Shown: positions 1 through 6,554, counted from the stretch's first letter. The stretch is DNA of 8,709 nucleotides from Blautia sp. (GCA_017420455.1 JAFOJB010000558.1:1-8709); one strand, 5' to 3'. Notes: generated by a model not told the origin, from the sequence alone. Made by a program: numbers and translations.

Positions 1-1
1 A

Positions 2-913
2 ATCAAAGAAAACGTCGCGAAGGTGATGGTTGGAAAGGAAGAGGTGACAGAGCTGCTTCTTGCCGCGCTCTCAGCCGGCGGCCACGTCCTTCTGGAGGAC
101 GTTCCCGGAACAGGGAAAACCGTTCTTGCCAGGGCTTTGGCCAGATCCATGGGCTGCAGCTTCGGAAGGATTCAGTTTACGCCGGATCTCCTTCCCAGCG
201 ATGTGACGGGCTTGAATTATTTTAATCAGGAGCAGGGAAAATTCGTTTTCCGGCAGGGTCCGGTCTTCACAAATGTCCTCCTGGCAGATGAGATCAACCG
301 GGCAACCCCCAGAACACAGTCCGCCCTGCTGGAGTGCATGGCGGAAAGACAGGTGACGGTGGACACCCAGACCCGGGAGCTTCCGGCCCCATTCTTTGTT
401 GTCGCCACGGAAAACCCGGTAGAAACCTATGGCTGTTTTCCTCTGCCGGAAGCGCAGCTGGACCGTTTCCTGATGAAGCTGTCCATGGGGAATCTGACTC
501 AGGTGCAGGAAAAACAGATGCTGGAGCGCTTTATCACGGAGGAACCCCTTCAGGAGCTTGCCGATGTTGCTTCCCGGGAGGAGATCTGTGCTCTGCAGAA
601 AGAGTGCCGGGAGATCTTTGTACATGAGGAGCTGCTGGACTATATGGTGCGGCTCTGCCAGGCGTCCCGGAAAAATAAGACCCAGGCAGGCGTCAGCCCC
701 AGAGGGACACTGGCTCTGCTCCGTGCATCCCAGGGGTATGCCATGGTTAAAGGAAGGGATTATGTGACACCGGAGGATATCAAGAAGGTGGCAGTCCCTG
801 TGCTTGCCCACCGGCTCTTATCCCAGGAGGACAGTGATTCCGGGAAAAAGGAGATCGTTTGCCGGCTTCTCGATTCGGTGAGCGTACCTACGGAAAACTG
901 GAAAAGGATATGA
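2..913 (+). CDS. MoxR-family AAA+ ATPase (5' end cut by window edge)
   Basis: The frame is open to the left window edge, reading IKENVAKVMVGKEEV from nt 2. The GTG/ATG codons near 23-28 are therefore internal and probably only 10-20 residues are missing. Counting from nt 2, it shows Walker A (GTGKT, residues 36-40), Walker B (LLADE, 93-97) followed by INRA, sensor 1 (ATENP, 135-139), an arginine-finger LDRF (153-156) and sensor 2 (SPRG, 232-235) in the C-terminal lid domain. The conserved MoxR segments around GPVFTNVLLADEINRA and FPLPEAQLDRF are intact. MoxR ATPases are thought to act as chaperone-like factors that remodel or activate partner proteins, often vWA/DUF58 proteins encoded next door. 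The downstream DUF58 gene overlaps its stop codon, supporting co-translation and a shared complex. The substrate cannot be read from sequence. The family call is very secure. Confidence 0.96.
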   Translation: MKENVAKVMVGKEEVTELLLAALSAGGHVLLEDVPGTGKTVLARALARSMGCSFGRIQFTPDLLPSDVTGLNYFNQEQGKFVFRQGPVFTNVLLADEINRATPRTQSALLECMAERQVTVDTQTRELPAPFFVVATENPVETYGCFPLPEAQLDRFLMKLSMGNLTQVQEKQMLERFITEEPLQELADVASREEICALQKECREIFVHEELLDYMVRLCQASRKNKTQAGVSPRGTLALLRASQGYAMVKGRDYVTPEDIKKVAVPVLAHRLLSQEDSDSGKKEIVCRLLDSVSVPTENWKRI

Positions 914-2019
914 TGGCGCTGTACCTCCTTCTGGGAGGAGCCATGCTTTTTCTGTGGGGCCGGTTCTACCGCAGCTGCTGGCTCAGAAACCTTTTCGTGA
1001 AGGTGAGCTTTGAGAAGGATTTCGTCTACTGCGGGGAACAGGTGCAGATGACGGAGGTGATCGAAAACCGGAAAAGGATTCCTCTTCCGGTGGTGGAAAT
1101 CGGTTTCCGCATACAGAAGGGCGTCCGTTTCGTGGATGTGGAAAATACAACAGTCAGCGATTTTATTTATAAACGGGATGTCTTCTCGGTGCTGGGATGG
1201 GAGAGCATTACCAGAAAGTATCAGGTGGAATGTGAAAAGAGGGGACACTATCGCATCACCCAGCAGGTACTGGAAACCCATTCCCTGTTTTTCAGGAGGG
1301 AATACCGCCTGGAGGAGGATACCGATACGGAGCTGTATGTTTATGCAGGGAAAAGGGATATCTCGAGGATCATGAAATCCTGTGAGAGCATCCTGGGAGA
1401 TGTGATCAGCCGCAATAAGGTATACGAGGATCCCTTTGCCTTCGCGTCGATCCGTGAGTATACCCCCCTGGACCCGATGAAGACCATCAACTGGAAGGCT
1501 TCGGCAAGAACGGGAAACCTGATGGTAAATACCTTCTCTTCTGTATGCTCCAGGCAGTTCATGATCTACCTGGATGTCTGGGACAGGGGCATCCTGAAGG
1601 CGGATGAGCTTGTGGAGGAAGGGATCGCGGTGGCGGCTTCACTTCTCCGTTCTCTGGTTAGACAGGGCCTGGAGACAGGGCTTTGCGTTAATGCAGGGGA
1701 CAGCGGGGCGGAACGCAGAGGGATCACGCTGTTTCCGCCGGAAAAAGGGCAGTCTCATCTTTCCGGGATCGAGCGCTTTCTGACAGAGAATTTCGACAGA
1801 CTGGAGAAGACTTCCTTTGAGGATATGGTCAAGGAGGTTCCTGCCGACCGGATTCCTGTCTTCATCACCAGAGAATATCATGAGGAGCTTGAGAATCTGC
1901 TCCGGGACTGTCTTCCCCGGGAGTTCCCGGGAATCCAGGTCGTCATCTGCGGCAAAGAGAACAAAACCGCTCCCAGACAGGAGGGAATGCTGAAGATCCT
2001 GCCCTGGAGAACGGTATGA
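910..2019 (+). CDS. DUF58 domain-containing protein
   Basis: About 369 residues. ATG 910 overlaps the MoxR stop codon (ATGA, 910-913), and a second ATG follows at 913. A TTG at 859 is possible, but it would give a long overlap into the MoxR gene and is unlikely. The N-terminus holds a single hydrophobic stretch (about residues 3-17) that can anchor the protein to the membrane. A beta-rich region of about 100 residues follows. The DUF58 signature lies around residues 173-206, with EDPFAFASIREYTPLDP followed by INWKASARTGNLMV. After it comes a vWA-like strand (MIYLDVWDRG, 218-227), whose metal-binding DxSxS motif is not intact. DUF58 proteins pair with MoxR ATPases in many bacteria and are linked to envelope or stress functions, but their biochemical role is poorly defined. 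The family is secure; the function is open. Confidence 0.94.
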   Translation: MMALYLLLGGAMLFLWGRFYRSCWLRNLFVKVSFEKDFVYCGEQVQMTEVIENRKRIPLPVVEIGFRIQKGVRFVDVENTTVSDFIYKRDVFSVLGWESITRKYQVECEKRGHYRITQQVLETHSLFFRREYRLEEDTDTELYVYAGKRDISRIMKSCESILGDVISRNKVYEDPFAFASIREYTPLDPMKTINWKASARTGNLMVNTFSSVCSRQFMIYLDVWDRGILKADELVEEGIAVAASLLRSLVRQGLETGLCVNAGDSGAERRGITLFPPEKGQSHLSGIERFLTENFDRLEKTSFEDMVKEVPADRIPVFITREYHEELENLLRDCLPREFPGIQVVICGKENKTAPRQEGMLKILPWRTV

Positions 2020-2020
2020 C

Positions 2021-2050
2021 ACCCGGGTCACAGTTCATGATAAGCCGGGT
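2021..2050 (+). repeat. short inverted repeat after the DUF58 stop
   Basis: ACCCGG (2021-2026) pairs with CCGGGT (2045-2050) across an 18-nt loop. No T-tract follows, so it is not a convincing terminator. Recorded only as local structure between the DUF58 gene and the tandem repeats. Confidence 0.3.
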
Positions 2051-2066
2051 CCTGACTGCTGAGACA

Positions 2067-2142
2067 GGCTGTGTTCGATAAGATGGGCTATGTTCGCTAA
2101 GGCAGGCTATGTTCGATAAGATGGGTTATGTTCGATAAGATG
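2067..2142 (+). repeat. four tandem copies of a 19-bp repeat
   Basis: The units are 2067-2085, 2086-2104, 2105-2123 and 2124-2142, each exactly 19 bp. The consensus is GGCTATGTTCGATAAGATG. Unit 1 has G for A at its fifth base, unit 4 has T for C at its third base, and unit 2 is the most divergent (GCTAAGGCA at its 3' end). The unit length is not a multiple of three and no gene crosses it. The array ends 32 bp before the ATG of the membrane-protein gene and a T-run (2143-2148) follows directly. It may be a minisatellite made by slippage or a cluster of protein-binding sites in the leader of the next gene. The function is unknown. Confidence 0.85.
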
Positions 2143-2156
2143 TTTTTTGATTGTAC

Positions 2157-2164
2157 AGAGAGGA
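2157..2164 (+). promoter_or_regulatory. ribosome binding site that selects ATG 2175
   Basis: AGAGAGGA lies 10 nt before ATG 2175. The alternative in-frame TTG at 2151 has no Shine-Dalgarno sequence before it, only the T-run, so ATG 2175 is preferred. Confidence 0.5.
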
Positions 2165-2174
2165 TTATCCGGAT

Positions 2175-3425
2175 ATGATTTCGATCACAAATAGCAGGAA
2201 GCGTCTTGCGTTTCTGTTGGAGTGTCTGCATCCGGTAATGATATTTTCCCTGATCGTACCGGTGATCTATACATTTATACTGGAACGGGATGCAGAGCAG
2301 CTGCTTCGTTTTTTTCTCTGCAGCCTGATCGTTTTCCTGCCTTCTCTGGTGATCCGGACCGCGGCAGGAAAAAGTCCTTCCGCGTTTTTGTATCTTCTGA
2401 TCTGCCTGCTTGCGGGGACGGGGACGCTTTTTCTTTCCTGGCAGATCGGGAGATTCGTCCTGTCCAGGGTCTTTTCCGTGGTGTATCTTCTGTTTACCGG
2501 GGTTTTCTGTCTGATACAGATGACAGAAAGCTTTCTGGTGCGTATAAGAGATTATGAGCGGAGAAAGGCCATGGAGGATCACGATATTTCCTGGACAGAC
2601 AGGACTTATTTCCTGGAAAAACCGGTACCCGCCGCGGTGATATGGTTTATTCTGGGATATTTTTCCGGAGTTGTGACTGCGTGCCCCGTGCTTTGTGATA
2701 TCGCCCTGATCACGGGGCTCCTGTACCTTCTCCTTGCGCTGATCTACAGGCACATGGAGATGACTGACAAGTACCTGAAGGATACCAGTTCCCTCGCAAA
2801 TGTTCCGGGAAAAAGGATACGGCGGCTGGAAACCGGAATGCTGCTTGTATTTCTGATACTTCTTGTATGTTCCGGGATACCTGCGTTTATGACCATGGGC
2901 TCCAGAAAGTATGCGGACATTCGGAATATGAAGGGAAAATACGTGCTTTCTGAGGAAGAGCTGAAAGAGATGCCTCTGATCATGCCGGATAACAGTTTCC
3001 ATATGTTTCAGGAGGAGTTTTTCGGAGAGGAACAGGAGATCAGGGAGCCTCCGGCCTGGCTGGAGCCCCTGATCCAGATCATCGCGGCGGCTTTCTTTAT
3101 AGCAGGGCTGGCAGGACTTGTCCTTGCGCTGCGGGAATATTTCCGGGAGTTCCGGGACGGACTGCAGGAAAACGGAGATATTGCCGAGTCCCTTTCGGGG
3201 GACGAAGGAATAAGACTTGTCCCGGCTCGTAGACGGTTCCTTACACCCTTGTCAGAAAAGGAAAAGATCCGCAGAAAATATCGCCGGACGATCCGGAGAT
3301 ACAGAAAAGGTTTTCCGGAGTCAGCCGAGACGCCGGAAGAAATAGAAGAGCGCGCTGCCTTCCCGGAAGGGTTTGACCGGGAAAGACTGCATCAGGATTA
3401 TGAAAAGGCCAGGTATGGAAAATAA
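2175..3425 (+). CDS. polytopic membrane protein with DUF4129-like C-terminal tail
   Basis: About 416 residues from ATG 2175; a TTG at 2151 would add eight residues but lacks a ribosome binding site. Hydrophobic segments, roughly residues 17-36, 45-62, 70-90, 99-116, 152-171, 175-191, 221-240 and 300-319, suggest about eight membrane spans. Residues 241-298 form a polar, probably extracytoplasmic loop. The last 55-60 residues are highly charged, SEKEKIRRKYRRTIRRY and later DRERLHQDYEKARYG. This resembles the DUF4129 tail of TgpA-type transglutaminase proteins, which typically end in YExARYG. No transglutaminase Cys-His-Asp core is visible. Its position after moxR and the DUF58 gene fits an envelope-associated MoxR cluster. 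The topology and the operon membership are well supported; the DUF4129 assignment is by motif resemblance and the function is unknown. Confidence 0.85.
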   Translation: MISITNSRKRLAFLLECLHPVMIFSLIVPVIYTFILERDAEQLLRFFLCSLIVFLPSLVIRTAAGKSPSAFLYLLICLLAGTGTLFLSWQIGRFVLSRVFSVVYLLFTGVFCLIQMTESFLVRIRDYERRKAMEDHDISWTDRTYFLEKPVPAAVIWFILGYFSGVVTACPVLCDIALITGLLYLLLALIYRHMEMTDKYLKDTSSLANVPGKRIRRLETGMLLVFLILLVCSGIPAFMTMGSRKYADIRNMKGKYVLSEEELKEMPLIMPDNSFHMFQEEFFGEEQEIREPPAWLEPLIQIIAAAFFIAGLAGLVLALREYFREFRDGLQENGDIAESLSGDEGIRLVPARRRFLTPLSEKEKIRRKYRRTIRRYRKGFPESAETPEEIEERAAFPEGFDRERLHQDYEKARYGK

Positions 3426-3462
3426 AGACACAGAAGAGAACTGTACACTGGAAACAACTGCA

Positions 3463-3470
3463 AGGTTAAG
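3463..3470. repeat. left target-site duplication of the MITE-like element
   Basis: AGGTTAAG, immediately outside the left terminal inverted repeat, is identical to 3655-3662. Removing the element and one copy leaves a continuous sequence, as expected for a transposition scar. Confidence 0.75.
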
Positions 3471-3486
3471 GTTACTATTCACAGCC

Positions 3487-3559
3487 CTCCACAGCATTCG
3501 GAATTCCCGCCCTGCGGGCTCTCCTGGCGCTCCGCGCCTGAATTCCTCATCCTGTGGAG
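3487..3559. repeat. branched hairpin arm inside the MITE-like element
   Basis: The outer stem is CTCCACAG (3487-3494) with CTGTGGAG (3552-3559). Next comes GGAATTC (3500-3506) with GAATTCC (3540-3546). Inside that are two small GC-rich hairpins, CCGC/GCGG (3507-3510/3514-3517) and GGCGC/GCGCC (3526-3530/3534-3538), with 3-nt loops. The nested complementarity is exact in each stem. Confidence 0.7.
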
Positions 3560-3575
3560 TGACAGCTTTCGCAGT

Positions 3576-3640
3576 CCTGCCCGGATATGAGAACGGATTT
3601 TCCGTGCAGGCACGAAAATCCGTTCTCATATCCGGGCAGG
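3576..3640. repeat. long perfect hairpin inside the MITE-like element
   Basis: Bases 3576-3601 are the exact reverse complement of 3615-3640, a 26-bp perfect stem. The apex adds CGTG/CACG (3603-3606/3611-3614) around a 4-nt loop, with C3602 bulged. The right arm shares its last two bases (GG, 3639-3640) with the right terminal repeat, so the outer stem and this hairpin cannot both be fully paired. Confidence 0.85.
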
Positions 3641-3654
3641 CTGTGAATAGTAAC

Positions 3655-3662
3655 AGGTTAAG
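3655..3662. repeat. right target-site duplication of the MITE-like element
   Basis: AGGTTAAG, directly adjoining the right terminal inverted repeat, is identical to the copy at 3463-3470. Confidence 0.75.
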
Positions 3663-3696
3663 AAATTTACATGACAGGAACAGTGTTGACAGAAAA

Positions 3697-3702
3697 AGGA
3701 GG
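3697..3702 (+). promoter_or_regulatory. ribosome binding site of the serine hydrolase gene
   Basis: AGGAGG lies 5 nt before ATG 3708. It fixes the start and rules out a longer reading frame that would run back through the MITE-like element. Confidence 0.8.
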
Positions 3703-3707
3703 TTATT

Positions 3708-4841
3708 ATGGACTTTTCGAAGCTGGGAGAATATCTGGATTCTCTTGAAAACGTACATGTTCCGGGATGTGATCTGGTGGTGTACCAGGATCATGAAATC
3801 ATCTACCGGCATATGGCCGGCTGCCGGGATGCTGAGCGCTGTGTTCCGGTACAGGGGGACGAGACTTACTGCCTGTATTCCTGCACCAAGGTATTTACGA
3901 CCTGCGCGGCGATGCAGCTGATCGAAAAGGGACGGATGAATCTGGATGATCCGGTTTACTGGTATCTGCCTGCCTACAGGAACCTGAAGGTAAAAAAAGG
4001 AGAGGAGATCGTTCCCGCAGAACGTGTCATGACGATCCGCCATCTCATGAGCATGCAGGGCGGTCTTGATTACGAAACCGATACCCCGGAAATCCGGAAG
4101 GTTCTTGAGAAATACGGCACCGCGGCGACGACAAGGCAGATTGTGGATGCGCTGACCGAGCGGCCGCTTCAGTTTGAGCCGGGAACAGATTTTCTGTACA
4201 GTATGTGCCATGATGTCCTGGCAGCCGTCATCGAGGTGGTATCCGGAAAGCTCTTCTCCGAGTACCTGAAAGAGAATATCTTTGAACCTCTGGGGCTTTC
4301 CACCGTTGGCTTTACTCTGAAAGAAGAGGATCAGCGGCGCCTTGCGGCGCAGTACGAGATGGATCCGGACAAAAATGAACTGAAGCTTCTGCCGGCTGAA
4401 GTGACGACTTATCGGATCGCGCCGCTTTATGAAAGCGGAGGCGCAGGACTGATGTGCGACGTGAGGGATTATGGGATCTTTGCGGACGCACTGGCCTGCG
4501 GCGGACAGGCGAAGGACGGAACGAAGATCCTCTCGCCGGAAATGATGGAGCTGTGGAGAGCCAACCAGCTTGGCCCGAAAGCCCGCCGGTCCTTCGATGA
4601 ATGGCAGAGACTGGGCTATACCTATGCTCTTGGCGTCCGTTCCCGTGTAGATCCCACCAGGGGCGGCCTTGGAACGGTCGGGGAGTTCGGCTGGGACGGC
4701 GCTGCCGGCGCCTATGCCATGATCGACCCCTATCGTCACCTTTCCGCATTCTTCGCGATGCATGTGAAGAATTACGGCTATATCTACGATGTCATCCATC
4801 CCAGGATCCGGAATCTGATCTATGAAGGACTGGATCTGTGA
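3708..4841 (+). CDS. serine hydrolase, beta-lactamase/penicillin-binding fold
   Basis: 377 residues, starting at ATG 3708 behind AGGAGG. The SxxK motif is SCTK at residues 58-61, with S58 the expected nucleophile and K61 the general base, in the typical context YCLYSCTKVFTTCAAMQLIEKG. The second motif is YSM (164-166) in FLYSMCHDVLAAVIEVVSG, where class C enzymes have YxN; this YS-x-CHDV form is what I recall from Clostridia serine hydrolases. The third region is GEFGWDGAAG (325-334) in place of KTG or HxG. No signal peptide or lipobox is seen, so it is probably cytoplasmic. Family members include esterases, D-aminopeptidases and peptidoglycan-related hydrolases, and the altered motifs suggest an esterase or peptidase rather than a resistance beta-lactamase. 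The substrate is unknown. The neighbours do not help, and a weak hairpin follows the gene. Confidence 0.93.
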   Translation: MDFSKLGEYLDSLENVHVPGCDLVVYQDHEIIYRHMAGCRDAERCVPVQGDETYCLYSCTKVFTTCAAMQLIEKGRMNLDDPVYWYLPAYRNLKVKKGEEIVPAERVMTIRHLMSMQGGLDYETDTPEIRKVLEKYGTAATTRQIVDALTERPLQFEPGTDFLYSMCHDVLAAVIEVVSGKLFSEYLKENIFEPLGLSTVGFTLKEEDQRRLAAQYEMDPDKNELKLLPAEVTTYRIAPLYESGGAGLMCDVRDYGIFADALACGGQAKDGTKILSPEMMELWRANQLGPKARRSFDEWQRLGYTYALGVRSRVDPTRGGLGTVGEFGWDGAAGAYAMIDPYRHLSAFFAMHVKNYGYIYDVIHPRIRNLIYEGLDL

Positions 4842-4892
4842 TCCGTGAGAAAGACAGGGACATGACGCACAGAACATGAGTCCACGGAGAAG

Positions 4893-4920
4893 CGTCCCTT
4901 CATTCTGACCAGAAGGGATG
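4893..4920 (+). terminator. weak hairpin, possible terminator after the serine hydrolase gene
   Basis: CGTCCCTTC (4893-4901) pairs with GAAGGGATG (4912-4920), 9 bp with one G-U, around a 10-nt loop. Only a short TTTT follows at 4924-4927. It could stop some transcription before the next gene, but it is weak by intrinsic-terminator standards. Confidence 0.3.
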
Positions 4921-4972
4921 GAGTTTTCCGGGAAGATGTGATACTGTAAGATAATGAGAGAATAAAAGAACC

Positions 4973-4980
4973 GGAGGAGG
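4973..4980 (+). promoter_or_regulatory. strong ribosome binding site of the epimerase-like gene
   Basis: GGAGGAGG lies 7 nt before ATG 4988, an almost ideal Shine-Dalgarno sequence and spacing. It fixes the start. Upstream, GATAAT (4950-4955) resembles a -10 box, but no matching -35 is present at the right distance. Confidence 0.8.
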
Positions 4981-4987
4981 AATCGGC

Positions 4988-6007
4988 ATGAGAGCACTGC
5001 TTGTCGGGGGAACCGGACAGATCAGTATGGCCATCACAAGAAAACTTGCCGCAGATGGCTGGGAGCTTTATCTTTTAAACCGCGGAACCCGTGCAAAGGA
5101 GCTTCCGGAAGGAGTGCACTGTATTTCCGCAGATATCAGCAACGAGACGGAGGTTCTGCAGAAGCTGGGAGATATGACCTTCGACTGTGTAGGGGAATTC
5201 ATCGGCTTTGTACCGGAGCAGGTAGAAAGAGACTACAGGCTTTTTAAGGGAAGGACAAATCAGTATCTCTATATCAGCTCTGCTTCGGCCTACCATAAAC
5301 CTGTGGAGAGCTACGTGATCACGGAAGGGACGAGCCTTGCAAATCCCTACTGGGAGTACTCCCGCAACAAAATTGCCTGCGAGGAATTCCTGATGAAAAA
5401 ATTCCGCGAGGAGGGCTTCCCGGTAACGATCGTGCGGCCGAGCCATACCTACGATGAGCGGAATATCCCGGTAGGGCTCCATGGACACAATGGATCCTGG
5501 CCGGTGATCAGGCGGATGATGGAAGGAAAACTGGTGATCATTCCCGGAGACGGAACCTCTCTGTGGACGGTGACTTTCAACAGGGATTTCGCGGAAGGCT
5601 ATGTCGGGCCGATGGGAAACCATCATGCCATCGGTGAGGCTTTCCAGATCACTTCGGATGAGACGCTCACCTGGAACCAGATTTATCAGACTATCGCGGA
5701 GGCTCTTCATGTGGAGCTGCATCCATATCATGTGGCGTCAGATTTTCTGGCGGAGGTCGGTTCCCGGTATGATTACCGTGGAGCCCTGATCGGGGACAAA
5801 AGCGCTTCGGTGGTCTTCGACAACAAAAAACTGAAGTCCCTGGTGCCGGGTTTTACGACCAAAGTCCCCTTCCATCAGGGCGTACGCATTTCCCTGGCAA
5901 ATATCCTGGCGCATCCGGAGCTGCAGAAGGAAGAGCCGGAGTTTGACGCCTGGTGCGATAAGCTGATCGGGACACTGGAAGAAGCAAAACGTAAGCTGAA
6001 GGAATAA
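4988..6007 (+). CDS. NAD(P)-dependent epimerase/dehydratase-like protein (extended SDR)
   Basis: 339 residues with a Rossmann fold at the N-terminus. The nucleotide-binding loop is VGGTGQIS (residues 6-13), the expected GxxGxxG with the third glycine replaced by serine. N31-R32 after the second strand hints at NADP preference. ISSASAYHK (96-104) holds the active-site serine region, and YSRNK (Y124, K128) is the SDR catalytic YxxxK. IVRPSHTYD (148-156) is the conserved strand after it. The C-terminal half includes a substrate-binding region (FQITSDETLTWNQIY) typical of this family, which acts on nucleotide sugars or other small carbonyl compounds. The overall look recalls the atypical extended SDRs, including CSP41-like proteins. 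The substrate cannot be assigned. The gene stands alone with its own strong ribosome binding site, and the HIT gene follows after 103 nt. Confidence 0.92.
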   Translation: MRALLVGGTGQISMAITRKLAADGWELYLLNRGTRAKELPEGVHCISADISNETEVLQKLGDMTFDCVGEFIGFVPEQVERDYRLFKGRTNQYLYISSASAYHKPVESYVITEGTSLANPYWEYSRNKIACEEFLMKKFREEGFPVTIVRPSHTYDERNIPVGLHGHNGSWPVIRRMMEGKLVIIPGDGTSLWTVTFNRDFAEGYVGPMGNHHAIGEAFQITSDETLTWNQIYQTIAEALHVELHPYHVASDFLAEVGSRYDYRGALIGDKSASVVFDNKKLKSLVPGFTTKVPFHQGVRISLANILAHPELQKEEPEFDAWCDKLIGTLEEAKRKLKE

Positions 6008-6018
6008 GCAGCAGAAGC

Positions 6019-6060
6019 AGTTTGCAGCAGGATACCTGCAGCCGGGAGGAAAAACCTCCC
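6019..6060 (+). other. two adjacent small hairpins between the epimerase-like and HIT genes
   Basis: GGGAGG (6044-6049) and CCTCCC (6055-6060) form a 6-bp stem around five A residues. Just upstream, GCAGCAGG and CCTGCAGC (about 6024-6042) pair with one mismatch. No T-run follows (the next bases are ATTCGAAC), so this is not a good intrinsic terminator. It could be an mRNA stabilising or processing structure. Confidence 0.35.
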
Positions 6061-6097
6061 ATTCGAACGGCGTGATAATACAGCATGGAATGATACG

Positions 6098-6103
6098 AGG
6101 AGG
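6098..6103 (+). promoter_or_regulatory. ribosome binding site that selects ATG 6111
   Basis: AGGAGG lies 7 nt before ATG 6111. An upstream in-frame start at 6072 would add 13 residues (MIIQHGMIRGGIF) encoded across this site itself, so 6111 is preferred. Confidence 0.8.
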
Positions 6104-6110
6104 TATATTT

Positions 6111-6554
6111 ATGCATACTACAATAAAAGGAGAAAACTGCGGATACTGTCAGGGAGGAGAGCTTCTGGACAAGTTCGGGATCAAGATCTGTGATCTGTCG
6201 GTAAGCCAGCTCATCCTGTTCAAGGAGCAGAGCAAAAGAGGAAGATGTATTGTGGCATATCAGGATCATGTCAGTGAGATCGTGGATATTTCCGAGGAGG
6301 AAAGAAATCAGTTTTTCGCGGATGTGACACTGGCGGCAAAGGTGATCCACAAGGTCTTTCACCCGGACAAGCTGAATTACGGCGCCTATGGAGATACTGG
6401 CTGTCATCTTCATATGCATCTGGTGCCGAAATACAAGGACGGGGATGAATGGGGCGGAACCTTCCAGATGAATCCCGGAAAGGTTTTTCTGACCGACGCG
6501 GAATATGACGAGATGATCAGACAGATTAAGGACTGTCTGGAAGAGATGAAATAA
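6111..6554 (+). CDS. HIT-family protein (histidine triad nucleotide hydrolase-like)
   Basis: 147 residues from ATG 6111. The histidine triad HxHxH is HLHMH at residues 99-103, with H101 the expected catalytic nucleophile of the nucleotidyl-transfer step, followed by LVPKY. An N-terminal CGYC pair (C10, C13) probably helps bind zinc, as in many bacterial HIT proteins. The core strand GRCIVAYQDHVSEIVDISEEE (45-65) matches the conserved segment in which the protein handles the nucleotide ribose and base. HIT proteins hydrolyse AMP-linked substrates such as phosphoramidates or dinucleoside polyphosphates; the natural substrate here is unknown. The length is normal for the family and no signal peptide is present, so it is cytoplasmic. 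The gene has its own ribosome binding site. The family call is secure. Confidence 0.95.
   Translation: MHTTIKGENCGYCQGGELLDKFGIKICDLSVSQLILFKEQSKRGRCIVAYQDHVSEIVDISEEERNQFFADVTLAAKVIHKVFHPDKLNYGAYGDTGCHLHMHLVPKYKDGDEWGGTFQMNPGKVFLTDAEYDEMIRQIKDCLEEMK

Larger units (their letters stand above)
3471..3654. mobile_element. MITE-like non-autonomous element, 184 bp
   Basis: The ends are perfect 16-bp terminal inverted repeats: GTTACTATTCACAGCC (3471-3486) and its exact reverse complement (3639-3654). An identical 8-bp direct repeat, AGGTTAAG, abuts each end (3463-3470 and 3655-3662), which marks a transposition event. The element has no transposase, so it would need one supplied in trans. Eight-bp duplications are made by several families, for example IS66, ISL3, IS256 and IS6; the ends alone do not let me choose. 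The interior folds into two arms: one closed by CTCCACAG/CTGTGGAG (3487-3494/3552-3559) with two GC-rich sub-hairpins, and one long hairpin at 3576-3640. It sits between the membrane-protein stop and the serine hydrolase start and interrupts no gene. An alternative view is a REP-like structured repeat, but the duplication favours mobility. Confidence 0.75.

Noticed and set aside
2067..2142. LexA/SOS boxes in the 19-bp repeats because of the GTTCG motifs
   Set aside because: The Firmicute LexA box needs a paired GAAC-N4-GTTC, and no GAAC half-sites are present at that spacing.
3471..3654. CRISPR array or riboswitch reading of the structured gap
   Set aside because: There are no regularly spaced repeats with unique spacers, and no known aptamer core is recognised. 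Terminal repeats plus a target duplication explain it better.
3686..3691. Perfect TTGACA -35 box upstream of the serine hydrolase gene
   Set aside because: A -10 box at 17 bp spacing would fall inside the coding start (3709-3714, TGGACT), which does not resemble TATAAT. It is likely a chance match.
3373..3921. + strand frame running through the MITE-like element into the serine hydrolase gene
   Set aside because: It overlaps the ends of two real genes in another frame and reads through hairpins. The AGGAGG before 3708 selects the serine hydrolase frame instead.
3321..4997. Long - strand open frame of 558 codons opposite the serine hydrolase gene
   Set aside because: It is antisense to a gene with clear catalytic motifs, crosses the MITE-like element, and its translation shows no recognisable domain. 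It is a shadow of the coding strand.
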